Below the pieces are notes generated by a model. That model was not told the origin of the DNA. It ran no database searches and saw only the letters and a list, made by a program, of their open reading frames with translations. A program made the position numbers and the translations under genes. A stretch of DNA of 64,000 bases from JAJRXR01 sp041402005 (GTDB lineage Bacteria > Planctomycetota > Phycisphaerae > Phycisphaerales > UBA1924), in NCBI GenBank assembly GCA_041402005.1, contig JAWKTB010000002.1, positions 1 through 64,000 on the forward strand. The letters run 5' to 3'. This document shows positions 16,500-25,278 of the stretch, piece by piece. Every line of letters begins with the position of its first letter. Position 1 is the stretch's first letter.

Positions 16500-16505
16500 T
16501 ACGAT
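16500..16505 (+). promoter_or_regulatory. candidate -10 hexamer before queA
   Basis: TACGAT ends 8 nt before the GTG start at 16514, and no Shine-Dalgarno sequence is visible. This would give a leaderless or nearly leaderless queA transcript. Confidence 0.4.
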
Positions 16506-16513
16506 CCCGCCCC

Positions 16514-17659
16514 GTGCGCACGAGCGAGCTGGATTACGACTTGCCCCCCGAGTTGATCGCGACGCGCGCGTGCGAGCCGCGGGATGCGGCCCGCTTGCTC
16601 GTCTGCTCCCGCACCGATCCATCGCGCCTGGAGCACCGCGCGGTGCACGACCTGCCCGGGCTGCTCACGCCCGGCGACACGCTCGTCTTCAACACCTCGC
16701 GCGTCATCCCGGCGCGCCTGATCGGGCGCAACCTCGACACGGGAGGGGGCGTCGAGGGCCTGTACCTGCGCGACGCGTCGCCCGCCGAGGGTGGCGCCAT
16801 CGTCTGGGAGGCGCTGATCAAGGCCAGGCGCTTCCGCCCCGGGCGGCGGATCACGCTGCTGGACGCGGGCGAGCGCCCTGTCGGCGTGACGCTGACGCTG
16901 ATTGAGCGCACGGGCGAGGAGCCCGGCGCCTGGCGCGTCGAGGTCGCGTGCGAGACGCCGGGGCTCTCGACCATCGAGATCCTGGAGCGGGCCGGGCGCA
17001 CGCCACTGCCCCCGTACATCAGGAGCGCCCGGCGGGCGTCGGGGCTGGAGGTCTCCGACGCCGACGACCGGGCGAGGTACCAGACGGTGTACGCGTCGGC
17101 CTCCGGATCGATCGCGGCGCCGACGGCGGGGCTGCATTTCACGCCTGGACTGCTCGACCAGCTCGCGGTCCGGGGCGTTCGCCGAGCGGATGTCACCCTC
17201 CACGTTGGGCCCGGCACCTTCAAGCCCGTCGAGACCGAAACACTCGAGGAGCACCCGATGCACGCGGAGTGGTGCTCGATGGATGAACGGGCGATCGGGG
17301 CGGTGTTTGGGGGGCAGACGGAAGAGGCCGGTTGGAATCCGGCCGCACCGGGGGGAGGGAGAGTCGTCGCCGTCGGCTCGACGGCGGCGAGGACGATCGA
17401 GAGCTACGCCGCGGTCCTCGAGCGGGGAGGGCCCGCGTCGGCGTCGCTGGAGACGGATCTGCTCATTGCGCCCGGCTACCGCTGGCGGCGTGTGGACGCG
17501 ATACTGACCAACTTCCACCTGCCGCGATCGACCTTGCTGGCGATGATCGCCGCCCTGTTCCCGGAGGGGATGGACCGCGTGAGGGCGATCTACGCCGAGG
17601 CGATCCGGGAGGGGTACCGCTTCTACTCCTACGGCGACGCGATGCTGGCGCTGCCATAG
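16514..17659 (+). CDS. queA: S-adenosylmethionine:tRNA ribosyltransferase-isomerase
   Basis: QueA transfers the ribosyl part of SAM to preQ1-modified tRNA to make epoxyqueuosine at wobble position 34. The 381-residue protein starts at GTG 16514 (VRTSELDYDLPPELIATRA), the typical N-terminus. Family motifs include DTLVFNTSRVIPARL, LPPYIR, YQTVYASASGSIAAPTAGLHF, VTLHVGPGTFKPV, and the ending TNFHLPRSTLLAMIAAL...YGDAMLALP. A Gly/Pro-rich insert sits before VVAVGSTAARTIESY. No other queuosine gene lies in the window. Confidence 0.95.
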   Translation: MRTSELDYDLPPELIATRACEPRDAARLLVCSRTDPSRLEHRAVHDLPGLLTPGDTLVFNTSRVIPARLIGRNLDTGGGVEGLYLRDASPAEGGAIVWEALIKARRFRPGRRITLLDAGERPVGVTLTLIERTGEEPGAWRVEVACETPGLSTIEILERAGRTPLPPYIRSARRASGLEVSDADDRARYQTVYASASGSIAAPTAGLHFTPGLLDQLAVRGVRRADVTLHVGPGTFKPVETETLEEHPMHAEWCSMDERAIGAVFGGQTEEAGWNPAAPGGGRVVAVGSTAARTIESYAAVLERGGPASASLETDLLIAPGYRWRRVDAILTNFHLPRSTLLAMIAALFPEGMDRVRAIYAEAIREGYRFYSYGDAMLALP

Positions 17660-17680
17660 CGGAGTGGGAGCATCCGATTG

Positions 17681-17825
17681 AAGCCCGGAGTGTGAGCGAC
17701 GGGTTTTGATCAGAACGGGTGTCGGCGTGTCCGAACCCGTCGCTCACGCTCCGGGCTCCAAGAGAGGTCGCTCACGCTCCGGGCTCCAAGAGAGGTTGCT
17801 CACGCTCCGGGCTTCAAGAGAGGTC
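17681..17825. repeat. 24-bp inverted repeat followed by three 28-bp direct repeats
   Basis: The left arm at 17682-17705 (AGCCCGGAGTGTGAGCGACG then GGTT) pairs with 17734-17757 with one mismatch. From 17742 a 28-bp unit beginning GCTCACGCTCCGGGCTCCAA is repeated three times (17742-17769, 17770-17797, 17798-17825), with one changed base in the body of unit 3 and one at the end of unit 2. It fills the queA-murE gap. The wording resembles a dispersed palindromic repeat; only this copy lies in the window. Confidence 0.7.
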
Positions 17826-17916
17826 GCTCGCGACGCAGGGCCTTCCGCTGGATTATGCTGCGCCCACGTTGGTTTCGCCGATGGAACGGGCGATTCTGGG
17901 GCTGGGCAGGGAAGGC

Positions 17917-19467
17917 ATGCAGCTCGCTTCACTCATCGAGGGTCTCGGCGTCACGCTCGCCCGGGGCGAGGCGTCGTCGGTCCGCGTCTGCGACGTGACC
18001 GAGGACTCGCGGACCGCCGTCCCGGGGTCGCTCTTCGTCGCCAGACGCGGGCGATCGTTCGACGGGCGAAAGTTCGTGGGCCCGGCGATCGAGTGCGGCG
18101 CCTCGGCGGTCCTCACCGACGACCCCGAGATCGAGCTGCCCCGACATCCCAAGGTCGCGCTGCTCGTGACGGACGACGTGGCGGGCGTGAGCGCGAGGAT
18201 CGCCGAGCGGTTCTACGGCGAGCCCTCGAAGAAGCTCATCCTCGTCGGCGTGACCGGGACCAACGGCAAGACCACGGTCGCCCACCTGACGCAGCAGATG
18301 CTCAATGCCGCCGACGTCCGGTGCGGGCTGATCGGGACGGTGGACGTGGACGACGGGCGCGAGGTGGCGCCGGCGTCGATGACCACGCCCCCGGCGATCG
18401 AGCTCAGCCGCACGCTCGCGACGATGGTCGAGCAGGGGCTCACCGCCGCGGCGATGGAGGTGTCGAGCCACGCCCTCGACCAGGGGCGTGCCGCGGCCCT
18501 CGCGTTCGACGTCGCGGTCTTCACCAACCTCACGGGCGATCACCTCGACTACCACCAGACGATGGAGGCGTACGCCGCGTCCAAGGCAAAGCTGTTCGCG
18601 ATGCTGCCTCCCGACGGCGTGAGCGTGCTTAACGCCGACGACCCGGCGCACGCGTCGATGCGGGGCGCGAACCCGACGCTCTGCACGATGGAGGGCGCCC
18701 CCGGGGCGGCGTGGAGTGCGAGCGTCGTCAAGGCGACGCCCGCCGGGTTGACGCTGCACGTAAGGGGTCCGGGCGTGGACGTCGAGGCGGTGACGCCCCT
18801 GCTCGGCGCGCACAACGCGATGAACGCCCTGGAGGCGATCGCGGCGGGGGCGGCGGCGCTGCGCAAGGCGGGCAAGGGGGACGACACAATCGCGGACGCC
18901 GCCCGCGCGATGCTGGAGCGGGCGAGACCGCCCCGGGGTCGCCTGGAGCGTGTGACCACTGAAGCCGACGACATCACCGTCTTCGTGGACTTCGCGCACA
19001 CGGACGATGCCCTGGAGAAGGTGCTCTCGGCGCTGCGCGAGGTCCTGCCCGCGGGCGCGGGGCTGTGGGTCGTGGTCGGGTGCGGCGGGAACAAGGACCA
19101 GACGAAGCGCCCGCGGATGGGTCGCGTCGCCGCCGCCCTCGCCGATCAGGCGGTGTTCACGTCGGACAACCCCCGCACCGAGCCCCCGGGTCAGATCATC
19201 ACGCAGATGATGGGTGGCGTGCCCGAGCCGGCGCGTCGGCGCATTGTCGTGCAGGCCGACCGCTCGCGCGCGATCCATCACGCGATCGAGCACGCCAAGG
19301 CCGGCGCCGTGATCGTGCTCGCGGGCAAGGGGCACGAGACCGAGCAGGAACTGCCCAGCGCCGAGGGCGGGGTCGTGCGCATCGCGTTCGACGACCGCGA
19401 GGTGGCGCGCCGGGCGCTGGCGATGCGCCGAGCCAGGTCCAGGGCGACGGCGGGCGGGGCGGCATGA
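17917..19467 (+). CDS. murE: UDP-N-acetylmuramoyl-tripeptide synthetase (meso-DAP type)
   Basis: MurE adds the third amino acid to UDP-MurNAc-L-Ala-D-Glu in peptidoglycan synthesis. The 516-residue protein has the N-terminal domain, the ATP-binding VTGTNGKTTVAHL loop (about 110-122), the EVSSHALDQGR motif and a C-terminal ligase domain. The substrate-specificity motif is D417-N-P-R420, which in characterised enzymes selects meso-diaminopimelate. The ATG at 17917 is chosen because AGGGAAGG lies directly upstream; an in-frame ATG at 17881 is less likely. It is the first gene of murE-murF-mraY, overlapping murF by 4 nt. Confidence 0.93.
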   Translation: MQLASLIEGLGVTLARGEASSVRVCDVTEDSRTAVPGSLFVARRGRSFDGRKFVGPAIECGASAVLTDDPEIELPRHPKVALLVTDDVAGVSARIAERFYGEPSKKLILVGVTGTNGKTTVAHLTQQMLNAADVRCGLIGTVDVDDGREVAPASMTTPPAIELSRTLATMVEQGLTAAAMEVSSHALDQGRAAALAFDVAVFTNLTGDHLDYHQTMEAYAASKAKLFAMLPPDGVSVLNADDPAHASMRGANPTLCTMEGAPGAAWSASVVKATPAGLTLHVRGPGVDVEAVTPLLGAHNAMNALEAIAAGAAALRKAGKGDDTIADAARAMLERARPPRGRLERVTTEADDITVFVDFAHTDDALEKVLSALREVLPAGAGLWVVVGCGGNKDQTKRPRMGRVAAALADQAVFTSDNPRTEPPGQIITQMMGGVPEPARRRIVVQADRSRAIHHAIEHAKAGAVIVLAGKGHETEQELPSAEGGVVRIAFDDREVARRALAMRRARSRATAGGAA

Positions 19468-20870
19468 GCTTCTGGACGGCGCAGCGCCTCGCCCAGGCGT
19501 GCGGGGGGACGTGGCTCACTGAGCCCCGACGCCCGATCGCGGGCGCGTCGATCGACTCGCGCGAGGTCCACGCGGGACAGCTCTTCTTCGCGCTGCGGGG
19601 CGAGCGGGTGGACGGGCACGCGTACGTCGCGGGCGCCGCCGACCGGGGCGGCGGGGCGGCGGTCGTCGAGGACGTGGACGCCATCGGTGAGCTGCCCGAC
19701 GGCTTCGGCGTGCTGCACGTCTCCGACGCTCGGAAGGCCTTGATCGACCTGGCGAGCGCGTACCGGGCCTCACGCCCGGACCTTGCCGTCGTCGGCGTCA
19801 CCGGATCCAACGGCAAGACCACGACGGTCCGTCTGATCCACGCCGCCCTGTCCGGCTCGAAGAGTGGCTCGTGCTCGCGCAAGAGCTTCAACAACGACCT
19901 GGGCCTGCCACTCACCCTCCTGAACGCGGGTGAGCGCGACGACTACGTCGTCTGCGAGATGGGCGCCTCGGGCCCCAACGAGATCGCCCGCCTCGCCTCG
20001 ATCGCCCGCCCGAATGTCGGCGTCGTGACCTCCATCGGGCGCGCGCACATGCAGGGCTTCGGGTCGATCGCCGGCGTCGTGCACGAGAAGGGCTCGCTCC
20101 TGCTCGCGCTCGACGCCGAGGGGCTCGCCGTGATGCCGGATGATTCGCCCGAGCTCGACGAGCTGGCGCGGGGCGTGCGCGCGAAGCTCGTCCGCGTTGG
20201 CGTCGGTGACCGAGCCAACGTGCGCGTCTCCGGCGTGCGACAGGATGAGCGTGGCGTCTGCTTCGACGTCGAGGGATTCGCCCGGGCAGGCACGAGTTTG
20301 CTGGGCGTCCACAACGCCCGCAACGCGGCGATGGCGATGGTCGTCGCCCGCCACCTCGGCGCGAGTGACGACTCGATCTTTGCAGGCCTCGCCTCGGCGA
20401 CGCCCGTCGAGATGCGGCTCAACGTCGAGCGCGTCGAGACGCCCGTCGGCGCGGTCACGCTCGTCAACGACGCGTACAACGCGAACCCCGACTCGATGCG
20501 GGCCGCCCTGGCGACGCTCGCGGGCATGACGCCGGGGCTCGGCGGGCGGCGCATCGCGGTCCTGGGCGACATGCTCGAGCTGGGCGACGCGTCGAGCGAC
20601 GAGCACGCGGCCCTGCTGGCCCAGATCCCTGCCCCTGTCCACGCCGTCCACGCGATCGGGGACGCGATGGGCGGGACGCGATGTTCAGATCCACGCGTTC
20701 ACTCGTCGGTGAGCCTGGACGACGCCGCGACCCGGGCGATCCTGGATGATCTGCGTGCCGGGGACATCGTGCTACTGAAGGCGTCGCGTGGGATGCGACT
20801 CGAGCGTGTCGGCGAGGCGCTGCGGGCGATGGCGGGGGTACACTCGACCCCACCCATGGACGGGGGCTGA
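19464..20870 (+). CDS. murF: UDP-N-acetylmuramoyl-tripeptide:D-Ala-D-Ala ligase
   Basis: MurF adds D-Ala-D-Ala to finish the pentapeptide precursor. The 468-residue protein has the N-terminal substrate domain (IAGASIDSREVHAGQLFFAL), the ATP loop VVGVTGSNGKTTTVRLIHA, the motif KSFNNDLGLPLTLL, CEMGASGPNEIARLA and the C-terminal VNDAYNANPDSMRAAL. Its ATG overlaps the murE stop (ATGA, 19464-19467), so translation is coupled. The C-terminal end runs to within 9 nt of mraY. Confidence 0.95.
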   Translation: MSFWTAQRLAQACGGTWLTEPRRPIAGASIDSREVHAGQLFFALRGERVDGHAYVAGAADRGGGAAVVEDVDAIGELPDGFGVLHVSDARKALIDLASAYRASRPDLAVVGVTGSNGKTTTVRLIHAALSGSKSGSCSRKSFNNDLGLPLTLLNAGERDDYVVCEMGASGPNEIARLASIARPNVGVVTSIGRAHMQGFGSIAGVVHEKGSLLLALDAEGLAVMPDDSPELDELARGVRAKLVRVGVGDRANVRVSGVRQDERGVCFDVEGFARAGTSLLGVHNARNAAMAMVVARHLGASDDSIFAGLASATPVEMRLNVERVETPVGAVTLVNDAYNANPDSMRAALATLAGMTPGLGGRRIAVLGDMLELGDASSDEHAALLAQIPAPVHAVHAIGDAMGGTRCSDPRVHSSVSLDDAATRAILDDLRAGDIVLLKASRGMRLERVGEALRAMAGVHSTPPMDGG

Positions 20871-20879
20871 CCGGGCGCG

Positions 20880-22043
20880 ATGCTGTACCTGCTCTTGGAC
20901 CTGACGCGGGACTGGCTCGTCGATCACGGGCTCTATTTCGCCTTCCGCCTGCTCGACGAGGTGCAGTTCCGGGCGCTGGCCGCCGCCGGGCTGTCGTTCC
21001 TGCTCGTCGTCGCGCTCGGGCGTCGGGCGATCCGTCTGCTGGTCTCGATGAAGATCGGGGACTCGGGCTCGACCGACGCCGAGGCGTTGAGGGCGCACGC
21101 GGCGAGCAAGGCGAACGTCCCGACGATGGGCGGGGCGCTGGTCTGCGGCGCCATCCTGGTCAGCATGCTCCTGCTCGCCGACCTCTCGACCAGCTACGTC
21201 CAGCTCGGGCTGATCACGCTCGTCTGGTTGGCGGCGCTGGGCGGGGCGGACGACTGGCTGAAGCTGACCGCCGCCAGGCGTGGCGCCGGGCGCCAGGGGT
21301 TGCTCGCCTGGGAGAAGCTCGTCTTCCAGCTGGGCCTCGGGCTGATCATCGGGATCTTCGCCTACCGGGCGGGGGGCGAGGCGCACTCGGTCGCGCACGC
21401 GATCAATCTGCCATTCCAGAAGACGTACGCCTCGGTCTCGGGCGTGGTCTCGGAGTCACTGATCTATCTGCCCCGCTGGGCGTACGTGCTGATCGCGGTG
21501 GTGCTGATCACCGGGATGAGCAACGCCGTCAACATCACCGACGGCATGGACGGGCTGGCGACCGGGACCGCGGTCTCGGTCTCGCTGGGCCTGATGGCGC
21601 TCACGCTCATCGCCGGCTCGGCGAGCGTGGCGACGTACCTGTACGTCCCGCATATCCCCTACGCGTCGGAGCTGGCGGTGCTCGCGGGGGCGATGGCCGG
21701 CGCGTGCCTGGGGTTCCTCTGGTGGAACTGCTCGCCCGCGCAGGTCTTCATGGGCGACACGGGCTCGTTGCCCATCGGCGGGCTGATTGCCTACATCGCG
21801 ATCGTGGTGCGCCAGGAGCTGGTCGTCCTGCTGATGTGCGGCGTCTTCCTCGCCGAGATCGCCTCGGTGGTGCTCCAGGTCGGGTACTTCCGCGCGACCG
21901 GCGGCAAACGGATCTTCCGGTGCGCCCCCTGGCACCACCATCTCCACCTTGGCGGCTGGACCGAGCAGCAGGTGGTCGCCCGCCTTTGGATCGTGGCGAT
22001 CATCCTGGGCGTGCTGGCGCTGGCGACGTTGAAGATCAGGTAG
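20880..22043 (+). CDS. mraY: phospho-N-acetylmuramoyl-pentapeptide transferase
   Basis: MraY moves phospho-MurNAc-pentapeptide to undecaprenyl phosphate, forming lipid I at the inner membrane. The 387-residue protein is polytopic (about ten helices). It has the catalytic motifs GADDWLKL, NITDGMDGLATG, FMGDTGSLPIGG and the triple-histidine loop APWHHHLHLGG. It directly follows murF. The rest of the usual division cluster (murD, ftsW, murG, murC) is not here, since the next gene is convergent, so the cluster is split in this genome. Confidence 0.95.
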   Translation: MLYLLLDLTRDWLVDHGLYFAFRLLDEVQFRALAAAGLSFLLVVALGRRAIRLLVSMKIGDSGSTDAEALRAHAASKANVPTMGGALVCGAILVSMLLLADLSTSYVQLGLITLVWLAALGGADDWLKLTAARRGAGRQGLLAWEKLVFQLGLGLIIGIFAYRAGGEAHSVAHAINLPFQKTYASVSGVVSESLIYLPRWAYVLIAVVLITGMSNAVNITDGMDGLATGTAVSVSLGLMALTLIAGSASVATYLYVPHIPYASELAVLAGAMAGACLGFLWWNCSPAQVFMGDTGSLPIGGLIAYIAIVVRQELVVLLMCGVFLAEIASVVLQVGYFRATGGKRIFRCAPWHHHLHLGGWTEQQVVARLWIVAIILGVLALATLKIR

Positions 22044-22070
22044 GCAGGGGGTGAGTGGTGCGAGGAGGTG

Positions 22071-22147
22071 GGCAATAGGCATTAGGCATTAGGCATAGGC
22101 ATTAGGCATTAGGCAATAGGCAAGAGGCAAGAGGCATTAGGCAATGG
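22071..22147. repeat. heptanucleotide satellite, GGCATTA type
   Basis: About eleven imperfect 7-bp units follow each other: GGCATTA with variants GGCAATA, GGCAAGA and one 6-bp GGCATA. The array starts 28 nt after the mraY stop. With the array at 22194 and the hairpin between them it fills the mraY gap (22044-22298). Confidence 0.8.
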
Positions 22148-22158
22148 GGAAATCAAGT

Positions 22159-22179
22159 ACGCCCACGACGAGTCTTCGA
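22159..22179. repeat. 21-bp motif with an exact inverted copy at 33740-33760
   Basis: These 21 bases are the exact reverse complement of 33740-33760. Here CCACGAC (22163-22169) also pairs with GTCGTGG downstream to form a hairpin. Both copies lie within heptamer-bearing gaps at either end of the 22.3-33.6 kb gene block. Confidence 0.7.
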
Positions 22180-22193
22180 GTCGTGGGGTTGAT

Positions 22194-22309
22194 TCACCAC
22201 TCACCACTCACCACTCACCACTCACCACTCACCACTCACCACTCACCACTCACCACTCACCACTCACCACTCACCACTCACCACTCACCACTCACCACTC
22301 ACCACTCAC
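22194..22309. repeat. heptanucleotide satellite, (ACCACTC)n, about 16 units
   Basis: A nearly perfect array of the 7-bp unit ACCACTC runs for about 116 bp. On the minus strand it reads GAGTGGT and supplies the last codons and TGA stop of the gene ending at 22299, so the array has grown into the 3' end of that gene. Its open frame (HHSPLTT repeats) is a by-product, not a gene. Confidence 0.9.
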
Positions 22310-23567
22310 TCCACAGCATCAACACCCGCTCCAAGATCACCCGATCCTGCACCGGCCCGTACGCGCCTTCTTCCACCGCGAACTCGATTGAGCGGTTCTT
22401 GCCGCCCCAGCCGAGGTCGAGGTTGAAGGGCGCCTCCGGGTCGGCGGCATTCAGATGAGAGCGGGACAGCTCGGTCGCGCTCCCGTCGGCGTTGATCATG
22501 CGGAGGACGACCTCGCAGTCGGCCCAGGGGCCGGGGCGATCGCCGAGGGTGAGCACGCCCGCGAGACGTGAGGCGCCGTCTGGCAGGGGCCAGCGGGCGC
22601 GCATCGGCCCGGGCAGGATGATGCGTCCGTCGCCCAGCACGCCGGCGTCCGTGTCGTCGATCTCGGGCGTCGGCGTCCATCGGCGCGTGCCGGTCGGGGC
22701 GAAGGAGGTGGGGGCGGAAGCCGAGAGCGTGCGCACGCCGGCGCCCCCGGACCCCTGGTCGAAGAGCACGCCGGCGATGCGGGAGATGGGCAGGCGCAGC
22801 TCGGTCGCGGCGCTCGCCTCGCTGTCGGGGTCGGCGCCCTCGCTCGCGCCCAGGGAAAGACGCAGCGTCACGACGCCACCCTTGGTCGAGATGGACTCGC
22901 ACGCGAGGACGGACCCGTCGTCGAGCTGGGCCCGCGCGCCGGACTTGGGCTCGGGCGGGTTCGCGAGGTCGATGCGCGCGATCTGGTCGAGCGGGAGCTG
23001 GCGCGGCTCGCCCCCGATCTCGATCGTGATGATGGGCCCGAGCTGGGCGACGAACCCGTGGAGCGTGTCGCCGTTGGCCAGGACGACGACGTCGTCGAGC
23101 GCCTCGCCCGCGGCGGGGACGGGGGGCGGGAGGTCGACGCGGGGCATCGAGACCCGGTCGATCTGCTCGACCCGCACGCGCAGCGTCGAGCCGCCGACGA
23201 GCATCAGCTCGACGTGGTCGGGGCTGCTGTCCTCGTCGGGGCGCAGGCGGGCGGTGAGGCGCTGGCCGTCGGTCGTCTCGATGACGGGGAAGTTGACCGA
23301 GCGTGCGATCTGATCGCGGACCGGCGAGGGCAGCAGGCCGCCACCCGGGGCGATGATCGCGACGAGGTCCGAGGTGGGGGCGCGCCGCTCGCGCCCGGCG
23401 CCGTCGTGCCACGTGACCCAGTCGTCGTCGATCCCGACCAGCATGACCTCCCGCGTGTTGAGTTCGCGGTCGAGGAGGATCCGCCTGACGGCGTCGTCGG
23501 CACGGGCGGACGATCCCCACGCCCCGACCCCCGCCAAGCACAGACTGATCAACGCTCTGGCACGCAT
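22299..23567 (-). CDS. secreted beta-rich protein, possible NPCBM-like C-terminal domain
   Basis: The 422-residue product has a signal peptide (about 1-23, ending SSARA). Strand-rich repeats follow, in which short segments such as LANGDTLHGFVAQLG and LDDGSVLACESISTKGGVV recur, a pattern common in planctomycetal surface proteins. The last 120 residues (ARWPLPDGASRLAGVLTLGD to the end) look like an NPCBM/NEW2-type carbohydrate-binding sandwich, which is a tentative match. It is the last gene of the minus-strand operon and its stop codon lies in the heptamer satellite. Confidence 0.55.
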   Translation of the reverse strand: MRARALISLCLAGVGAWGSSARADDAVRRILLDRELNTREVMLVGIDDDWVTWHDGAGRERRAPTSDLVAIIAPGGGLLPSPVRDQIARSVNFPVIETTDGQRLTARLRPDEDSSPDHVELMLVGGSTLRVRVEQIDRVSMPRVDLPPPVPAAGEALDDVVVLANGDTLHGFVAQLGPIITIEIGGEPRQLPLDQIARIDLANPPEPKSGARAQLDDGSVLACESISTKGGVVTLRLSLGASEGADPDSEASAATELRLPISRIAGVLFDQGSGGAGVRTLSASAPTSFAPTGTRRWTPTPEIDDTDAGVLGDGRIILPGPMRARWPLPDGASRLAGVLTLGDRPGPWADCEVVLRMINADGSATELSRSHLNAADPEAPFNLDLGWGGKNRSIEFAVEEGAYGPVQDRVILERVLMLWSEW

Positions 23568-23575
23568 GCTCTGTA

Positions 23576-24628
23576 TCACTTCTGGAAGATCGGCAGATAC
23601 CGCTTGGGCATCTGGAGAATGATGAGACTCATCGCGGTCGCGTAGGCGGATCCGACGGTGCGGTCCTCCCAGCTTCCGTCGTCGAGCTGGGTCTCGATAA
23701 GTTCGTCGCGGATCGCGGGCCACCACGCGGCCCAGTCCGCCCCGCCGGCCAGGTACATCGCCTGGACGGCGTAGTAGTGCCCGTAGAAGTAGTGGGCGCG
23801 GGAGGCCCGGTTGTCGCCCGGCGCCGCGACCCGGTGCAGGTACCCCAGCCCGTTGTCGATCGCCTCATCCTCGTAGATGCCCGCGTAGAAGAGGCTGGCG
23901 ATGCCGGCGGCGGATCGGGGCCAGGCGCTCGAGCCGGTCTCGAGCTGGTACTTGAACCCGCCGTCCGTGTTCTGACACTGGCGGACGTAGTCGACCGCGT
24001 CGTCGATGACTTCCTTCTTGACCTCGACGCCGGCGTTGCGCGCCGATCGCAGGGCCATCACCTGGCAGATCGTCACGGAGATATCCGCGTCGTAGGGGAC
24101 GGGGTTGTACCGCCACCCGCCCTGTTCGTTCTGGGTGCCCTCGATGAGGCGAATCGCCTTGACGAGCGCCTCGTGGACCTTGGCGGAGAGTCCGGTGTCG
24201 CCCCCGCCGGGCGTCATGCCGTAGACCTCGCCCAGGAAGAGCGTCGCGAAGCCGTGCCCGTACATGGGCCCGTTGGCGGCCTCGGCGGCGATCAGCCCGT
24301 TCTCGGCGCAGTTGGCCAGGACGAACTGAAGGCCCTTCTCGACCGCGTCGCCGTGCTCGCCCCGTCCGGGGATGTTCCCGTCGGCCATGAGCGCGAGGCA
24401 GGCGAGGGCCGTGATCGCGACGTTCTTGCCGAAGCGTCCGCCGGACCAGGAGCCGTCGGACTGTTGTTCGCTCACGAGGTACGCCATCGCGCGCGAGACG
24501 GTGGCGTCGAGCTCCGGGGTGATCTCCTGGAGCGCCGGGGCGTCGGGCGCCGGCGCCTCGTCTTGGGCGCGCGCCGCGCCGGTGATCGCCAAGATCCCCC
24601 CCAACGCGATCGGGGTCGCCCGCCTCAT
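23576..24628 (-). CDS. secreted prenyltransferase/squalene-cyclase-like repeat protein
   Basis: The 350-residue protein has a signal peptide (about 1-21) and then alpha/alpha-toroid repeats of the terpene cyclase/prenyltransferase type, seen as QQSDGSWSGGRFGKN, QNEQGGWRYNP, QNTDGGFKYQ and QLDDGSWEDRTVGSAYAT. The cyclase DXDD acid motif is not seen, so a binding or scaffold role is more likely than cyclisation. It overlaps the Q-rich secreted gene by 4 nt, and such proteins often accompany DUF58/BatA operons in planctomycetes. A distant homologue lies at 55751. Confidence 0.7.
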   Translation of the reverse strand: MRRATPIALGGILAITGAARAQDEAPAPDAPALQEITPELDATVSRAMAYLVSEQQSDGSWSGGRFGKNVAITALACLALMADGNIPGRGEHGDAVEKGLQFVLANCAENGLIAAEAANGPMYGHGFATLFLGEVYGMTPGGGDTGLSAKVHEALVKAIRLIEGTQNEQGGWRYNPVPYDADISVTICQVMALRSARNAGVEVKKEVIDDAVDYVRQCQNTDGGFKYQLETGSSAWPRSAAGIASLFYAGIYEDEAIDNGLGYLHRVAAPGDNRASRAHYFYGHYYAVQAMYLAGGADWAAWWPAIRDELIETQLDDGSWEDRTVGSAYATAMSLIILQMPKRYLPIFQK

Positions 24629-25278
24629 TGGTCCCGATCCTCCGCCAGACGCCGGTAGTACGTCTCGGTCAGCCGCTCATACAGCGAGCTGTACCGGTCT
24701 GACAGGCCCTGCATCAGCGAATCGCGCACGCGCTGGGGCAGGGCGCCCCACGCCGCCCGCGCCGACTCGATCTCGGGACGCAGCGGCCCGTCCCGGCGCG
24801 ACGGGGGCATGTTCTCGTCACGGTTGTCGCCCTGGGGGTTCTGCGCCTGCTGCTGCTCCTGCGGCTGGCTGGGCTGCTGCTGATTCTGCTGCTGCTGTGA
24901 TGACGAAGAGGAGTTCTGCTGCTGCTGGTTGCGCTGGGCGGCCTCGATCACCGCGTCCAGCTTGCGGATGATGTCCTCCTGCAGACGCTGGGTCGCCAGG
25001 CCCGTGTCCCCGGCGTCGGCCAGGCGCATCGCGGTCTCGCCCATCAGGGTGGCCGCCTGCTCGAACGCCTGGGCCGCCTCCTGCTGCGACAGCTCGCGGT
25101 CGAGCTCGGCACGCAGGGGATCGGGCAGCACATGCGCGCCCTCGTCGCTGCCCGTTCCCGGCGGCGCGAGGCCCAACAACTCGTCGAGGCTCTCGAGCTT
25201 GTGCCCGCCCGCCTCCTGCGCGCGCACGACGCACGACCCGCACGCGATCAGCAGGATGGCGAGCAATGCGCATCTCAT
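24625..25278 (-). CDS. secreted Gln-rich protein of the BatA-type operon
   Basis: The 217-residue product has a signal peptide (about 1-20, ending VVRAQ), a helical N-terminal half and a low-complexity central tract of Gln, Asn and Ser (about 114-145). A conserved-looking helical end follows (LPQRVRDSLMQGLSDRYSSL, then YYRRLAEDRDQ). The ending resembles the C-terminal helical pattern of small planctomycetal proteins found beside large DUF4175-like proteins. ATGA overlaps join it to both neighbours. The Q tract could mediate self-association. Function unknown. Confidence 0.6.
   Translation of the reverse strand: MRCALLAILLIACGSCVVRAQEAGGHKLESLDELLGLAPPGTGSDEGAHVLPDPLRAELDRELSQQEAAQAFEQAATLMGETAMRLADAGDTGLATQRLQEDIIRKLDAVIEAAQRNQQQQNSSSSSQQQQNQQQPSQPQEQQQAQNPQGDNRDENMPPSRRDGPLRPEIESARAAWGALPQRVRDSLMQGLSDRYSSLYERLTETYYRRLAEDRDQ

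Noticed and set aside
22195..22315. Regular short repeats that could be taken for a CRISPR array
   Set aside because: The unit is 7 bp with no unique spacers, and no cas gene is present. It is a satellite.
22144..22458. Open frame encoding HHSPLTT repeats
   Set aside because: It is the translation of the (ACCACTC)n satellite and then runs antisense to the end of the gene at 22299.
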